A stretch of DNA of 64,000 bases. Source: Ostrinia nubilalis (Eukaryota; Arthropoda; Insecta; Lepidoptera; Crambidae). Position 1 is the stretch's first letter, and the number at the start of each line of letters is the position of its first letter. The stretch is from contig NC_087116.1 of assembly GCF_963855985.1 (NCBI RefSeq), forward strand, positions 6,225,001 through 6,289,000, written 5' to 3'. Below are positions 42,901-44,854 of this stretch, piece by piece. The notes under the pieces were generated by a model, which saw nothing but the letters and a program-made list of their open reading frames with translations, made no database searches and was not told the DNA's origin. The translations under genes and the position numbers were made by a program.

Positions 42901-44854
42901 CAAGGCCTCGTCCGGATCTTCACCTTGGTGATCTCCGGCCATCGCCGCTTGAAGCGCTGCTTGCGCAGTTGCGCGCGGTATTCTGCTTCCCTGGTACACA
43001 AGCGTAGGTACAGATGACAGCACGTCAAACTAAAGACAGGTTTCTTATGTCCTTAGTAATAGAGGCGAATTTGCAACGAACATGACGTATTGACTGATGT
43101 ACTATGGTCAGTACTAAGATGGTACTACAAGAGAATTTAATTGGTCTTAGGTTGAACATCGTGACGTAAAGTGAATATAGTATGAGAAATGGTGCCACGA
43201 AACTAATTTTGACAGTCGAGAGCGTCACGTTATCGTTGAATTCGAAGACTGGGTATTGAATTTTGTCTAATAAGTACGCAAACGATTCGAAGACGAAAGT
43301 TTTTCGTGCTAGAGGTAGATACAGGACGTCAGTCGTGCGTTTGCAAGACCACACATTGACTAGGTACATAATTGCAATTGATAATTTTAATTTGCACACA
43401 ATAATTTTCCTGAAGCGGTCTTAAAATTCGGACGGACAACTAAAATCTGACTCAAAACGTATCTATCTGAAAGAGTTATAGGGGATTTACTTAAATGACG
43501 AACTCAAGTATACTATTTTACAAAACTAGGCAACACTGTTTAACATCAATGTGATTAAACCTGCGAAAATGGGTAAACACTGATCTGAAATTTTCAACCT
43601 CTAAGGGTTTCCCTTAGCCGGATCAGCAGGTTCAATTGGACCTTAGCACAATACAATAAAGTTCACTTTAAAGTTTACTTACTCTCTCGCAATCTGCGAA
43701 GGTGTCTTCATGATCTCATCCTCCGCTTCAGCCATTTCAACGAGCACCCTCTTGGATTTATCATCCTTCTTCTTATCTTTATGATCCTTATCTTTATCTT
43801 TATCCTTATGCTCTTTATCTTTAGGTTCTTTTTCCTCCTTCTTCTCATGACCGGTGTCACCTCCGGCTGATATGCTGTAAAAATCATCATCATAATTAGC
43901 AAATAAATTCTCATCTCTTATTCCCACCGCTGCAACTCCTGTGTAGCCAGGATCTACAGCTTGACTGCCAATAACCCAACCAGTGAAGGTCAAGTTTGCT
44001 ATAAATATCATCATCAGGTCATTTAGTCCCCACTACAAGAGGACGTTTTTCTAATTTACCAGAGGCAAATAAAGGATTTGGATTATACTCCCCACGCTGG
44101 CCAGACGGGTTGGGGAGGCCTGATCGCTTAATTTCTCCTTCAATTTGCTCCCTGAACACTATGAGAAAATGTGAAAGAGAGGGAGAGAGAATGAAAACTG
44201 ACACCCATCTCACTTCTGAAGAACTTTGGCGGAAATAGGCTTTTTATTGCAAATAGTGTACAACCCAATCAAGTTAACTGCGCACCTGGCGGCCGTGACG
44301 TCACATCGTCGCTCTGGTATGGACGGGGCGAACGCGTGAGTGAGTGTCGCATTCTAGCGAGGTGCGCAGTTAGCGCAGCAGCTAGTTATTACTATACCTA
44401 CTGCTGCGCTAACTGCGCAGTAGGTATAGTAATAACTAGCGGCCGCACTTCATACGCGTGGATCCCGTTTTATCGCCTTAAGGGTTGAATTTTGCAAAAT
44501 CCCGTCTTAGTGAGCACCTACGTTCTAAAAGGAACCCCCATACAAAATTTGAGACTTCTAGCAATTGTCGTTTCTGAGATTTCGTGATGAGTGAGTGAGT
44601 GAGTTAGTAACCTTTTGCTTTTAAGTAAGGATTTAAAAAATATAAAAAAACTTACACCAGAGCCTTATCTTTGTCCCGGTATCGTTCTCCAGCGTAACCA
44701 CTCGGCTTATGCATTATTTACCCTACAAACGAAAGAAAAAATACAAAAAATAAACAAAAAAACACACTCACGTAAATTTTCTAGATTTCTCGGCGCCTGG
44801 TACCACGCTTTGTCTAGATTTTGGGTCCGGTGCTGTACTCTGTCTCGACGCCAT
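413..44854 (-). CDS. 24-exon host gene of unknown function, 1117 aa, three papain-like modules
   Basis: I assembled this by GT-AG junctions and phase. Exons in transcript order: 44772-44854, 43683-43874, 42864-42990, 42051-42188, 41130-41223, 39915-40064, 39278-39419, 38469-38642, 37552-37684, 36812-36940, 35154-35255, 34392-34519, 33460-33603, 29642-29777, 29073-29168, 28304-28414, 27257-27346, 25245-25416, 24143-24306, 22804-23017, 3386-3556, 2395-2582, 1196-1300, 413-583. They sum to 3354 nt with no internal stop. The protein starts MASRQS and has a Lys/Asp/Glu-rich stretch at residues 35-70 and Arg/Pro-rich segments near 120-165. Three related modules follow at about 200-411, 580-780 and 840-1020, and the tail ends YSFVSAKDNSML. 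I see no signal peptide. The donor of exon 5 is ambiguous by 3 nt. I do not recognise the orthologue. Intron 20 is over 19 kb because it holds the Polinton. Confidence is high in the gene structure and low in function. Confidence 0.85.
1570..2582. repeat. Tandem duplication covering exon 22 and an adjacent LINE 3' fragment
   Basis: Two units lie in direct tandem. Each starts with a LINE 3'-end fragment (about 1580-1712 and 2085-2210, containing GGAAGTACCTGGATGCG), runs into a truncated exon-22 3' part (1715-1770 and 2212-2262, containing CTCGAG-TTCGTCTC), continues through a shared intron segment (CTATCAACCGTCTCTTG at about 1800 and 2297), and ends with an exon-22 copy (1893-2010 and 2395-2582). 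The distal copy near 2395 is the one that joins its neighbours in phase. Confidence 0.75.
1893..2030 (-). pseudogene. Decayed duplicate of exon 22
   Basis: The minus strand reads VVLGNLAPGADDSFNISP and then continues through KLNAELGAPETKLE, nearly the same as the true exon at 2395-2582, and keeps a GTAAGC donor. Its 5' half has diverged and lost about 20 nt, and I see no acceptor in phase. It could act as a mutually exclusive exon only if another acceptor exists, so I call it a relic. Confidence 0.6.
3032..3156. mobile_element. Palindromic MITE, CAACCACACCAACG family, copy 1
   Basis: The ends GCTTCAACCACAC and GTGTGGTTGAAGC are inverted. The GC-rich interior contains GTGCAGATCGC and GCGATCATAGGCC. 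A second copy lies at 35327-35470, and partial arms occur at 27510-27533 and 54752-54800. Confidence 0.7.
3711..3922 (+). mobile_element. SINE-like repeat ending in (GAT)n; the Polinton target
   Basis: The repeat runs from ACTCTTCCCGCGGGTGTCGT through CCCGCCTGCCAAGCGTGG to CCAGCAGTGGACTGTAAAGG and a (GAT)n tail. The tail is cut by the Polinton: GATGAT at 3917-3922 continues as GATGATGATGATC from 22412. Related 5' fragments occur near 24360-24430 and 35790-35850. Confidence 0.75.
3923..4020 (+). repeat. Left Polinton terminal inverted repeat with self-palindrome
   Basis: The outermost bases contain a 26-bp arm (3926-3951), a 9-base loop (3952-3960) and a 26-bp arm (3961-3986) with one mismatch, so the end can fold on itself. 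TTTTCAACA and then ATATTTTATGATCAGAC follow and also match the right end. This is far shorter than the several-hundred-bp TIRs typical of Polintons. Confidence 0.85.
4368..4827 (-). CDS. Polinton minus-strand hypothetical protein, two exons
   Basis: The ORF encodes about 124 residues, Ser/Pro-rich near its start (SPSYTPLSPP), then a probable helical region and KDIIKSIGTIFMSQPF at the end. The ORF by itself begins at an ATG at 4769, but a better model uses a tiny first exon at 4822-4827 (two codons) with a GTAAGT donor, joined in phase 0 to an acceptor TTTGTTTCAG ending at 4740. It is the only well-supported leftward gene of the element and sits just inside the left terminus. I do not recognise the protein, and no motif gives a function. 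Confidence 0.55.
4870..5760. other. Noncoding left arm of the Polinton with repeat fragments
   Basis: I find no gene here. At about 5196-5385 there is a repeat containing CCAAATTTCATCAAAATCGG and ACAGACAGAGTTACTT, typical of nonautonomous insect elements. At 5397-5480 a related start (AAATACGAAAGTTTGTATGT) recurs. The stretch before 5760 ends in TATTTAAATAG, which could serve as the promoter of the next gene. Confidence 0.45.
5880..7112 (+). CDS. Polinton acidic/basic hypothetical protein with start codon split by an intron
   Basis: The first two bases of the start codon are at 5880-5881, directly before a GTAAGT donor (5882). The third is at 6572, directly after a T-rich acceptor ending TTTACAG (6571). 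The spliced product is about 180 residues. The N-terminal half is charged and carries the motif A-[KN]-D-L-F followed by an acidic run twice (residues about 6-20 and 58-70), separated by Lys-rich sequence. The C-terminal half (YYVELKIYNTEEVQKI onward) looks folded, ending CPVSLLGSYESVI. It lies upstream of PolB on the same strand. I cannot assign a function. Acidic-basic composition suggests a DNA- or protein-binding role, which is inference only. Confidence 0.7.
6001..6550. repeat. T-rich tandem repeats in the Polinton intron
   Basis: Imperfect units built on TCTATT, TTCATGTCT and TTCATTTTCTGTATTC repeat along the intron. The clearest are two copies of a unit of about 40 bp (CTATTTATTGTTTTTGTTCA) at 6449-6525. 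They are interrupted by the LINE fragment at 6122-6352. Confidence 0.6.
6122..6352 (+). mobile_element. 5'-truncated LINE 3' end with poly(A)
   Basis: Translation from 6125 gives the tail of a non-LTR reverse transcriptase ORF (LWNGLSSAVFPDGYDLQAFK and KGRQRTC) to a stop near 6274. A short 3' UTR (CATCAGGTGATCCGTTTGCT) and a poly(A) run of about 26 at 6327-6352 follow. It inserted inside the intron of the split-start gene, so it is younger than the Polinton. Confidence 0.8.
7298..7926 (+). pseudogene. N-terminal part of the Polinton DNA polymerase, cut off by a frame change
   Basis: No ATG opens this frame. It starts right after a strong acceptor (TTTTTTTCTTTTCACAG, ending 7297), so an upstream exon probably supplies the start. 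It contains a C2H2 finger (YCDKCKVLVLKRQYPYHMKT) and ends in a conserved-looking MRGGTYIDLPIAIK segment that leads into the polymerase in related elements. The frame stops at 7924-7926 in an A/T tract. The polymerase frame is open from 7923, shifted by one base. Most likely this is one gene broken by A/T slippage; a programmed frameshift is less likely. Confidence 0.75.
7923..10865 (+). CDS. polB: Polinton protein-primed family-B DNA polymerase (main part)
   Basis: The frame is open from 7923 and the first ATG is at 7968. Exonuclease motifs are present: IIYADFECLL (Exo I), FHNLSGYDSHLF (Exo II) and YTDLYLKCDVLLLCD (Exo III). Between them lies a Zn-binding HNH-like block, CHICKQLL to VQDHDHITSEYRGAAHSHCN, a known insertion in Polinton PolB. 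Polymerase motifs are also intact: YLDCNNLYGYAM (A), KLLNNSIFGKT (B), CYTDTDSLLY (C) and GLRAKLY. The known role of the family is replication of the element by protein priming. The catalytic residues all look intact, but the N-terminal finger domain is in another frame (7298-7926). The gene is followed by about 300 bases of AT-rich noncoding sequence. Confidence 0.95.
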   Translation: MNIKNNDDYCFLWSIMAGLYPAMNNVCKTSSYPHFSDVLNIDGISFPPSREDIKHFEKNNPNISFNIYGLRKSTITGPLYVSKYRKKNHFNLLYIENKTTAHYCLIKNLTRLVRPQFTRYKGKVHLCDMCLQFFCSEKKYNTHNCSHILSILPEKNTLLTFKNFERQQKINFIIYADFECLLIKCDESDTLNTQKLNIHQPSCFAYYICCSHDDKLNKYVSYTGADCVEMFVKCLLTDARRIHKILSDKKLMTPLTLEQKSNYKNAILCHICKQLLVNDKVQDHDHITSEYRGAAHSHCNLMHRVCSFIPVVFHNLSGYDSHLFIEELAKYEGHINVIPKTKEKYLSFTKVIKTEDYKNPIQIKFIDSYQFLSSSLDILSKNLSDNDFLHLSKEFPDKKKFNLLRKKGIYPYDYMNSWLKFRETQLPSKCDFYNTLREEPITDNEYLHARRVWEIFDIKSLAEYTDLYLKCDVLLLCDVFEKFRKTSLHYYKLDPAYYVTSPSLSWDAMLLYTGVELELISELEIYELLEKGIRGGLAQCSLRHAKANNKYLPHYNDSEPSSYLIYLDCNNLYGYAMMKKLPISQFRLLSKSEIKKIEIMNIPDDADYGYILEVDLMYPDYLHNTHKDLPFAVEKIIPPYGKSKKLIANLYNKKKYVIHYIHLKECLKNGLILEKVHRILSFRQDCFLKKYIDLNTSLRQHSKTAFEKDFFKLLNNSIFGKTIENKRKQTNVKLISKWRDHDNKTNKQLGAENLIIKPNLKSISIFSENFVAIELNHEKVVLDRPIYIGFTVLEYAKQHLYQFHYNYIKNKYGKNANLCYTDTDSLLYLIYTDDFYHEMHNDIQMYDTSNFEIDNPFHIPQVNPKIPGLWKHEMGDDLITEFTGLRAKLYFINSVKTQIKKAKGVSKSVTKNLELKDYNNVLLKNEVLRSKMNMIKSIKHVLYSQQVDKQVLEGNDDKVQVLQDQIHTIPWGHCDSILMD
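11171..11613 (+). pseudogene. Polinton packaging ATPase, 5' part, interrupted
   Basis: The 148 codons up to the insertion carry a Walker A motif (VCGPSNCGKTN, residues 38-48) and Walker B (IIIFDDV), typical of the FtsK/HerA-superfamily genome-packaging ATPases of Polintons and related viruses. The frame then runs for 17 foreign codons into a stop at 11663-11665. A 3,596-bp element starting at 11614 separates it from its C-terminus at 15217-15460. As it stands the gene cannot give a full-length ATPase unless the insert were spliced out. Confidence 0.9.
11748..11860 (+). pseudogene. THAP-domain first exon in the P-like element
   Basis: An ATG opens a frame with KKYCAVFSCLNNNKN and FFKLPEDTER, the C-x4-C and F-x-x-P pattern of the start of a THAP zinc finger. 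It ends at a donor (AG|GTAAATAAG). The rest of a THAP domain (C-x2-H part) and any transposase are not found. The 27669 copy has a frameshifted version at about 27799-27909. Confidence 0.65.
12331..12449. mobile_element. Palindromic MITE
   Basis: TTTAAGAAAACAACATGGCC and AATATAGGCAATCAGCTGACA recur inverted about 50 bases away (GTCAGCTGATTGCCTATAAA, TGTTGTTTTCTTAAA). The short GT-rich loop is TGTGAGTGTGTGTGCG. Confidence 0.75.
13096..13348 (+). mobile_element. Helitron-like nonautonomous element with (TCTG)n, copy 1
   Basis: It starts AACTAATATTATAAATGCGA, has (TCTG)9 or so, GATTTTGATGAAATTTGGCA, and ends GCGGGCGGAAAGCTAGT, a hairpin plus CTAG-type end. It is nearly identical over 250 bp to 30848-31096. 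Confidence 0.7.
13490..13570 (+). pseudogene. Second, different THAP-type start (26 codons)
   Basis: The frame MPSCVFRKC-TN ... GISYHM then TGA has the M-P-x-C-x4-C-x-N and G-I-S-Y-H spacing of the start of THAP domains. It is unrelated in sequence to the exon at 11748 and stops before the F-P that would follow H-M. It is a relic or an exon start of another THAP element. Confidence 0.5.
14236..14440 (+). mobile_element. RTE-like repeat 3' end
   Basis: It contains GGGTTCCGTTTTTGCCATTT and TACGGAACCCTAA, then AGATCTAAGCATACATAGGG ACAGACAGACAGG, a 3' region often seen in lepidopteran genomes. It is degraded, with no ORF. Confidence 0.55.
15217..15460 (+). pseudogene. Polinton packaging ATPase, 3' part
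   Basis: The frame from 15218 continues the ATPase beyond the insertion: KIPKQLVRDNANLI, FKQDEINLRHIYDEHVG, then YVVINKDCERNKGCYRM, ending in FILVD. The 7-bp repeat CTTATAC (11607-11613 and 15210-15216) shows where the two halves were once joined. No start of its own is needed, since an internal TTG/ATG is unlikely to be used. Confidence 0.88.
15535..16573 (+). pseudogene. Polinton conserved structural-region protein with one-base frameshift
   Basis: The ATG at 15535 opens MERDLKKQIVKSATAVKRK, a basic helical start, but this frame stops at 15691-15693. The continuing frame (+1) is open from 15680 to 16573. It holds an acidic Ser-rich linker, PYGVRNEHGKLMLG, a KTLGLKELLFKKLPN segment, and VYWDDPNELVERLKLLLGSW followed by NEIYAIIEELYEAGII. 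The last block is shared by Polintons that I know, next to the integrase; its function is not established. The break lies in the A-rich sequence around 15680-15693. The upstream distance to the ATPase end is 74 bases. Confidence 0.75.
16570..16917 (+). CDS. Polinton coiled-coil protein with fibre-like AVNKQYVD motif, 115 aa
   Basis: It overlaps the preceding gene by ATGA (16570-16573). The N-terminus NIDKFGHHIHKR is followed by FDLKSSRLKGLL and then NNEAVNKQYVDKCVQELKNEL, leading into a heptad-rich helix. The AVNKQYVD segment is like the hinge seen in many phage tail-fibre and short-fibre proteins, which suggests a trimeric fibre or spike. That is inference from a short motif. The end overlaps the integrase start by 8 bases. 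Confidence 0.75.
   Translation: MNIDKFGHHIHKRLRLSEFTNILTDTLVKSDSGDFDLKSSRLKGLLTPEQNNEAVNKQYVDKCVQELKNELKIIQSNIKKYLNSLEKSTTNNLTTFYYTKQEIDVMIAAKSSKNE
16910..17842 (+). CDS. Polinton retroviral-type integrase with chromodomain
   Basis: I chose the ATG at 16910 (MSKQDLVNEL) because no ATG lies upstream in frame. The 310-aa protein has the RVE core with D35 (WQADLM), D97 (QTDLGTEF) and E131 (IVERVIRT), the D-D-about-34-E triad. After an SH3-like basic region (FQVGNFVRISKFKG) it ends in a chromodomain-like block, LIEKVIRKKGNKLFVKWLG and NSWVDKSEIV. The known role is element insertion with 6-bp duplications, consistent with GATGAT at the ends. All key residues are present. Confidence 0.95.
   Translation: MSKQDLVNELHKAVRRNFIRRHTIIKGIDDLWQADLMDFQKYSAFNKGYKYVLVVIDALSKYVWVRPLKSKSKQNVTNAMHSILIESRRKPKNLQTDLGTEFYNDSFKQLTKSYNINHYSTYSIKKAAIVERVIRTIKSHLYKLFSLCGRYQWFKNNLDTVVQQYNSTIHRVTKFKPIDVNHSNEIVVRSNIIKSQRQQTRQRSNFQVGNFVRISKFKGDFYKGYTPNWSTEIFRIVKVNQTDPQTYQIEDKHNQIILGSFYGYELQKTKLTDLYLIEKVIRKKGNKLFVKWLGLSDKENSWVDKSEIVV
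17892..18620 (+). CDS. Polinton virion-type protein with phospholipase A2 domain
   Basis: The 242-aa protein has a Ca-binding loop YCGPGT (residues 26-31) and the catalytic block LDEACMHHDIAY (H54-D55), as in the PLA2 domain of parvovirus VP1 and some other small viruses. A basic middle (residues 85-150) follows, with a Gly/Ala-rich hydrophobic stretch at about 172-196 (IFAGLSALGSLAGGAAG) and a C-terminus with G-L-Y repeats (KGLYIKPHK, GAGLYLNPSKN). In this position in Polintons such proteins are thought to be minor virion components that act on membranes. The gene ends 2 bases before the protease gene. Confidence 0.85.
   Translation: MTEGSGIIDTLIDHLPFELHLPGYQYCGPGTKLEKRILKGDRGINQLDEACMHHDIAYLNKDSSARHKADLELLNMAKRRLKSKDTGKGEKIASWIVKNAMKAKIKAGRGITSFRKGIQKIKSELKRSKCKDNHSAIRYAYAAAKKLFVNKKGIRLPRCIPLPKSGGFLPLIPIFAGLSALGSLAGGAAGIAKAVNDSKAAQKSLKESERHNRMMEAMALGKGLYIKPHKNGAGLYLNPSKN
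18623..19003 (+). CDS. Polinton adenovirus-type cysteine protease (maturation protease)
   Basis: This 126-aa protein has H55 (GTHWVAF), D70 (YYDSFG), Q98 and C105 (RHQAFGTINCGHLC), the His-Asp-Gln-Cys set of Ulp1-like/adenain peptidases. It is shorter than the 200-residue adenoviral enzyme, as usual in Polintons. The expected role is cleavage of capsid precursors. All catalytic residues are present. It ends just before the minor capsid gene and overlaps the longer possible start of that gene by 14 bases. Confidence 0.92.
   Translation: MRLPKRALTDVDIIEHGSNIPFFRGVFMRDTLPAKPKKTECAIMNLDSNKNPGTHWVAFVKQNDYVEYYDSFGNLKPPLELVQYLRNLPIKYNYVRHQAFGTINCGHLCLKFLRNYWKKHLNNENY
19023..19694 (+). CDS. Polinton minor capsid (penton-like) protein
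   Basis: I prefer the ATG at 19023 (MSFTVSITG) over the upstream one at 18990, which overlaps the protease. The 223-aa product is rich in beta-strand patterns: YECGLLYFSTFNSIPN, IIEIPEGSYELQDICDYL, IGKILGFGM and VPPGYRIIEIPKNL. These match the single-jelly-roll penton protein encoded just upstream of the major capsid gene in Polintons. The expected role is to occupy capsid vertices. It ends in an ATGA overlap with the next small gene. Confidence 0.85.
   Translation: MSFTVSITGTGASLTTNYSPTLELRGDYECGLLYFSTFNSIPNIDKRNNKFYYGENEIIEIPEGSYELQDICDYLKNNIKNTVLQLTCNNNTLKTNIYCSKDIHFNKSKSIGKILGFGMETINANISTESQYPVSILSTTIVRIECDVVSGSFVNGKASHIIYEFVPNVPPGYRIIEIPKNLIYFPVNQSSIVAINIRLLDAENKEINLRGEEVQLYLHFRKK
19691..19837 (+). 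CDS. Polinton 48-aa basic protein between the capsid genes
   Basis: The ATG overlaps the stop of the minor capsid gene (ATGA at 19691-19694), and its own stop overlaps the start of the major capsid gene (ATGA at 19834-19837). The product is Ser-rich at the start and Lys-rich after, ending KLTKTNKEFLKLIGLIK. Two precise coupling overlaps in the cluster argue that it is real. Function unknown; perhaps a small core or scaffold peptide. Confidence 0.75.
   Translation: MINFNKNSSTLSTSVSSKRSFHKDRPLQLKKKLTKTNKEFLKLIGLIK
19834..21042 (+). CDS. Polinton double-jelly-roll major capsid protein
   Basis: The 402-aa protein begins with NISQQTSYDNSIESFEYHSY and DEIRIPINQQDLYVLPS, and contains LFLFQDIRYELNGVEIDKI and a second half with FVVIALQTNRKHN, then FDHCHVRDVRVFLNSSYYPY. 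Length, order and position match the Polinton major capsid protein, a double jelly roll forming hexon-like trimers. The reading frame is uninterrupted. It is coupled to both neighbours by ATGA overlaps (19834 and 21039). Confidence 0.92.
   Translation: MNILNISQQTSYDNSIESFEYHSYKPYMTSFNKNDEIRIPINQQDLYVLPSLSNLYIEGKVIVYNSTTKEKVSNVHFINNPALFLFQDIRYELNGVEIDKIKNAGITTTMKSYLSLNDNESKCSRVWGWSTIGTNNANGGSFSASIPLNRILGFAEDYEKIIINCKHELVLLRSNTNLNAVKLNAGEVVDDIIINKIIWRVPHIKVSDRERINLLKHLEKDRVIPLAFRNWDLYEYPLLPKTRKHTWSIKTSSQIEKPRFVVIALQTNRKHNVALSMAEFDHCHVRDVRVFLNSSYYPYEGLNVSFSEDRFSLLYDQYARFQQSYYGRRSEPLLSLKEFRDIAPLIVIDCSRQHETLKGSIDVRVEIETDQEIPDQTSAYCLILNDCIFEYKPLSNIVKKIS
21039..21527 (+). CDS. Polinton protein downstream of the capsid gene, 162 aa
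   Basis: It starts inside the stop of the capsid gene (ATGA). Pattern: IVVDLQGFKNNRNEFIIKEF, FLIKPPYPFCSL, GYRWNEGHIDY, HILVKGDEKIKWV and VMDVTCLGAPSLNTL. Strand-Asp at the start, a VKG-x-E-K strand in the middle and a strand-Asp near the C-terminus suggest an RNase H-like exonuclease fold, but the acidic set is incomplete and this is a weak inference. It is the last rightward gene; about 750 AT-rich bases follow to the terminus. Confidence 0.75.
   Translation: MNSNIVVDLQGFKNNRNEFIIKEFAIATQEHTHLFLIKPPYPFCSLTIEEKRQVCWIEKNRGYRWNEGHIDYREFQRIIVPYLKGKHILVKGDEKIKWVHNLCNQNSVMDVTCLGAPSLNTLYNLYCLDNPKLFNCVNHEKICALKNVICIKKWCVEKNVAI
21528..22281. other. AT-rich right arm of the Polinton, no firm gene
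   Basis: I see no supported gene. A minus-strand frame at 22099-22296 (65 codons, start inside the terminal repeat) contains FDELAFILRLDHLLKNSS but no recognisable motif. AATAAA sequences occur at about 21619 and 21643, shortly after the last gene, and could end the rightward transcript. Confidence 0.4.
22282..22411 (-). repeat. Right Polinton terminal inverted repeat
   Basis: Its reverse complement matches 3923-4020. The hairpin arms are 22348-22373 and 22383-22408, perfect here. The inner TIR portion is present twice: GTCTGATCATAAAATA occurs at about 22288 and again at about 22315, which makes this end about 30 bp longer than the left. Confidence 0.85.
22427..22580 (+). repeat. 15-bp minisatellite containing TTAGG
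   Basis: About ten tandem units of TTTTCGTGAGTTAGG, perfect in the middle and degenerate at the right, start 15 bases outside the Polinton. TTAGG is the insect telomere unit, but here it is only part of a longer repeat. Confidence 0.9.
23105..23435 (+). mobile_element. tRNA-headed SINE
   Basis: The head has Pol III A- and B-box-like sequences (TGGTCTAGTGGT, GGTTCGATTCC) but weak acceptor and anticodon stems, so it is not a functional tRNA. The body includes AGGTAAGATAGCCAGTTCCT and CTTACCATCAGGTGAGATAC, and the tail is an A-rich run. The 3' half recurs at 34254-34371. Confidence 0.75.
23445..23545. mobile_element. MITE family with TIR GGGTTGCACCATCTTACTTT
   Basis: This copy has AATAACCGGTGCTTTTTGTA and GTAGGATGGTGCAACTCAG. 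Other copies lie at 27413-27505 (its right end displaced to 28240-28272), 37274-37380 and 48868-48984 (best preserved, about 117 bp). Confidence 0.7.
24008..24078 (-). pseudogene. Partial copy of exon 19
   Basis: Over about 70 bases this is nearly the same as 24207-24277 within the real exon (shared GACGCCGGCGTGGC, TTCTTC-GGGAACC, TCGTCGCCTTCGTGGAAG), with about five differences. The surrounding sequence is GATGAT-rich. It lacks the exon's splice sites. Confidence 0.75.
24440..24826 (+). mobile_element. Helitron-like element ending GCGGCCGCTAGT
   Basis: It contains ACGGGAACGGGAGTTAGCG and GGGATCCACGCGTACCGCGA, with a CTAGT end. Inverted relatives lie at 44443-44606, 63669-63870 and 63880-64000. 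Confidence 0.6.
25068..25212. mobile_element. MITE with TIR CGCCCGTATTCACAAACA, copy 1
   Basis: The ends are inverted (GCCCGTATTCACAAACAT / TTTGTGAATACGGGCG). The interior has CAGTGCGCGTGGACGCACA. Other copies: 42276-42407 and 49975-50122, the last in opposite orientation. Confidence 0.85.
25411..27035. repeat. About 31-bp minisatellite duplicating the exon 18 splice acceptor
   Basis: Units of CCTGGGTGATATAACAGACA CGGTTATCCCG repeat about 8 times at 25411-25650 and about 16 times at 26530-27035, with small changes. On the minus strand each unit carries CACCCAG, the acceptor of exon 18 (exon begins at 25416). The array is split by the 880-bp TIR element at 25648-26527. Confidence 0.9.
25648..26527. 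mobile_element. TIR element of 880 bp inside the minisatellite
   Basis: It begins CCCCTTCTGACCCACCGCAC and ends with the inverse, GTGCGGTGGGTCAGAAGGGG. The arms match for roughly 270 bp with a few indels. ATATAA flanks both sides (25642-25647, 26528-26533). It carries no ORF of note. Confidence 0.85.
27544..28232. mobile_element. TIR element split by a nested P-like MITE
   Basis: The ends ACCGGGACACCATGGCGGCG and CGCCGCCATGGTGTCCCGGT are inverted. An inner palindrome (CTACCAACAAAATGTA ... TACATTTTGTTGGTAG) survives at 27592-27666. It sits inside a GGGTTGCACCATC-family MITE and is itself cut by the element at 27669-28187. Confidence 0.75.
27669..28187 (+). mobile_element. P-like THAP MITE, 519 bp, copy 2
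   Basis: Its ends match those of the element in the Polinton ATPase (CAGGCCTGTTCATCTCCGCG left, ATTCTGTG right). It is flanked by GTAGCGG on both sides (27662-27668, 28188-28194). It keeps a frameshifted THAP first exon with the AG|GTAAATAAG donor, but lacks the 3-kb interior of copy 1. Confidence 0.8.
30232..30395 (-). mobile_element. LINE 3' end (one of many)
   Basis: The minus strand encodes the end of an RT-type [11 protein letters not shown] ... W-x-S-L-x-E-A-F-V-Q-Q-W-T. The same family occurs at about 1577-1712, 2077-2210, 23590-23705, 31708-31915, 32060-32375, 34818-34970, 38151-38440, 39787-39845, 40384-40660, 46257-46385, 48191-48430, 51595-51690 and 53640-53830, often with (GAT)n tails. 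All are 5'-truncated. Confidence 0.65.
30848..31096 (+). mobile_element. Helitron-like nonautonomous element with (TCTG)n, copy 2
   Basis: Nearly identical to 13096-13348 apart from repeat number. It ends GCGGGCGGAAAGCTAGT directly before the foldback element. More diverged relatives lie at 32981-33166, 49037-49261 and 51005-51219. Confidence 0.7.
31102..32973. mobile_element. 1.9-kb foldback element with arms of about 0.8 kb
   Basis: TATACAGGGTGTCCCAAAAA at the left returns inverted at the right end. The arms, about 31102-31921 and 32157-32973, are nearly identical and include a LINE 3' end with (GAT)n. The middle, about 235 bp, continues the LINE sequence of the right arm. The arms encode the same meaningless Met-rich ORF. 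Confidence 0.85.
33598..33715. repeat. 48-bp tandem repeat duplicating the exon 13 splice acceptor
   Basis: The unit TCGTCTCTGTTCGATTGGTG AAGAGGAAAAGAGAGATTAG GAACATAT occurs about 2.5 times. On the minus strand CGAACAG|AGACGA is the exon 13 acceptor (exon ends at 33603), and each unit carries another copy. Confidence 0.85.
36049..36702. mobile_element. MITE of about 650 bp
   Basis: The inverted ends are GTCTGATTTTTTAATTCGAC and GTCGAATTAAAAATCGGAC. The interior is AT-rich, with no ORF. Confidence 0.75.
38984..39176. mobile_element. Palindromic MITE with TIR GTTTCATCCAC, copy 1
   Basis: TTTCATCCACTCGGACGCGC is inverted at the right as GCGCGTCTTCGTGGATGAAA. Copy 2, about 90% alike, is at 45407-45597. 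Confidence 0.8.
40717..40890. mobile_element. MITE with TIR GGCCCGGTTTTTTGATTC
   Basis: GCCCGGTTTTTTGATTCGTA recurs inverted as TATGAATCAAAAAACTGGGC. There is no ORF. Confidence 0.75.
41250..41450. mobile_element. MITE with TIR AGGCCCAAAACA, next to a minisatellite
   Basis: The arms have GGTGAAACGCAACTGCAAC and its inverse. A partial second copy follows at 41477-41565 and runs into a tandem repeat of TTTGATTCTAGTTTCAGCA at 41566-41712. Confidence 0.7.
44281..44442. repeat. Compound palindrome / MITE fragment
   Basis: TGCGCAGTTAGCGCAGCAG returns inverted 42 bases later, and CTAGTTATTACTATACCTAC returns inverted right after it, giving two interlocked inverted repeats. The left part (GCGCACCTGGC-GCCGTGACG) is a MITE also found at 45626-45741. 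Confidence 0.75.
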
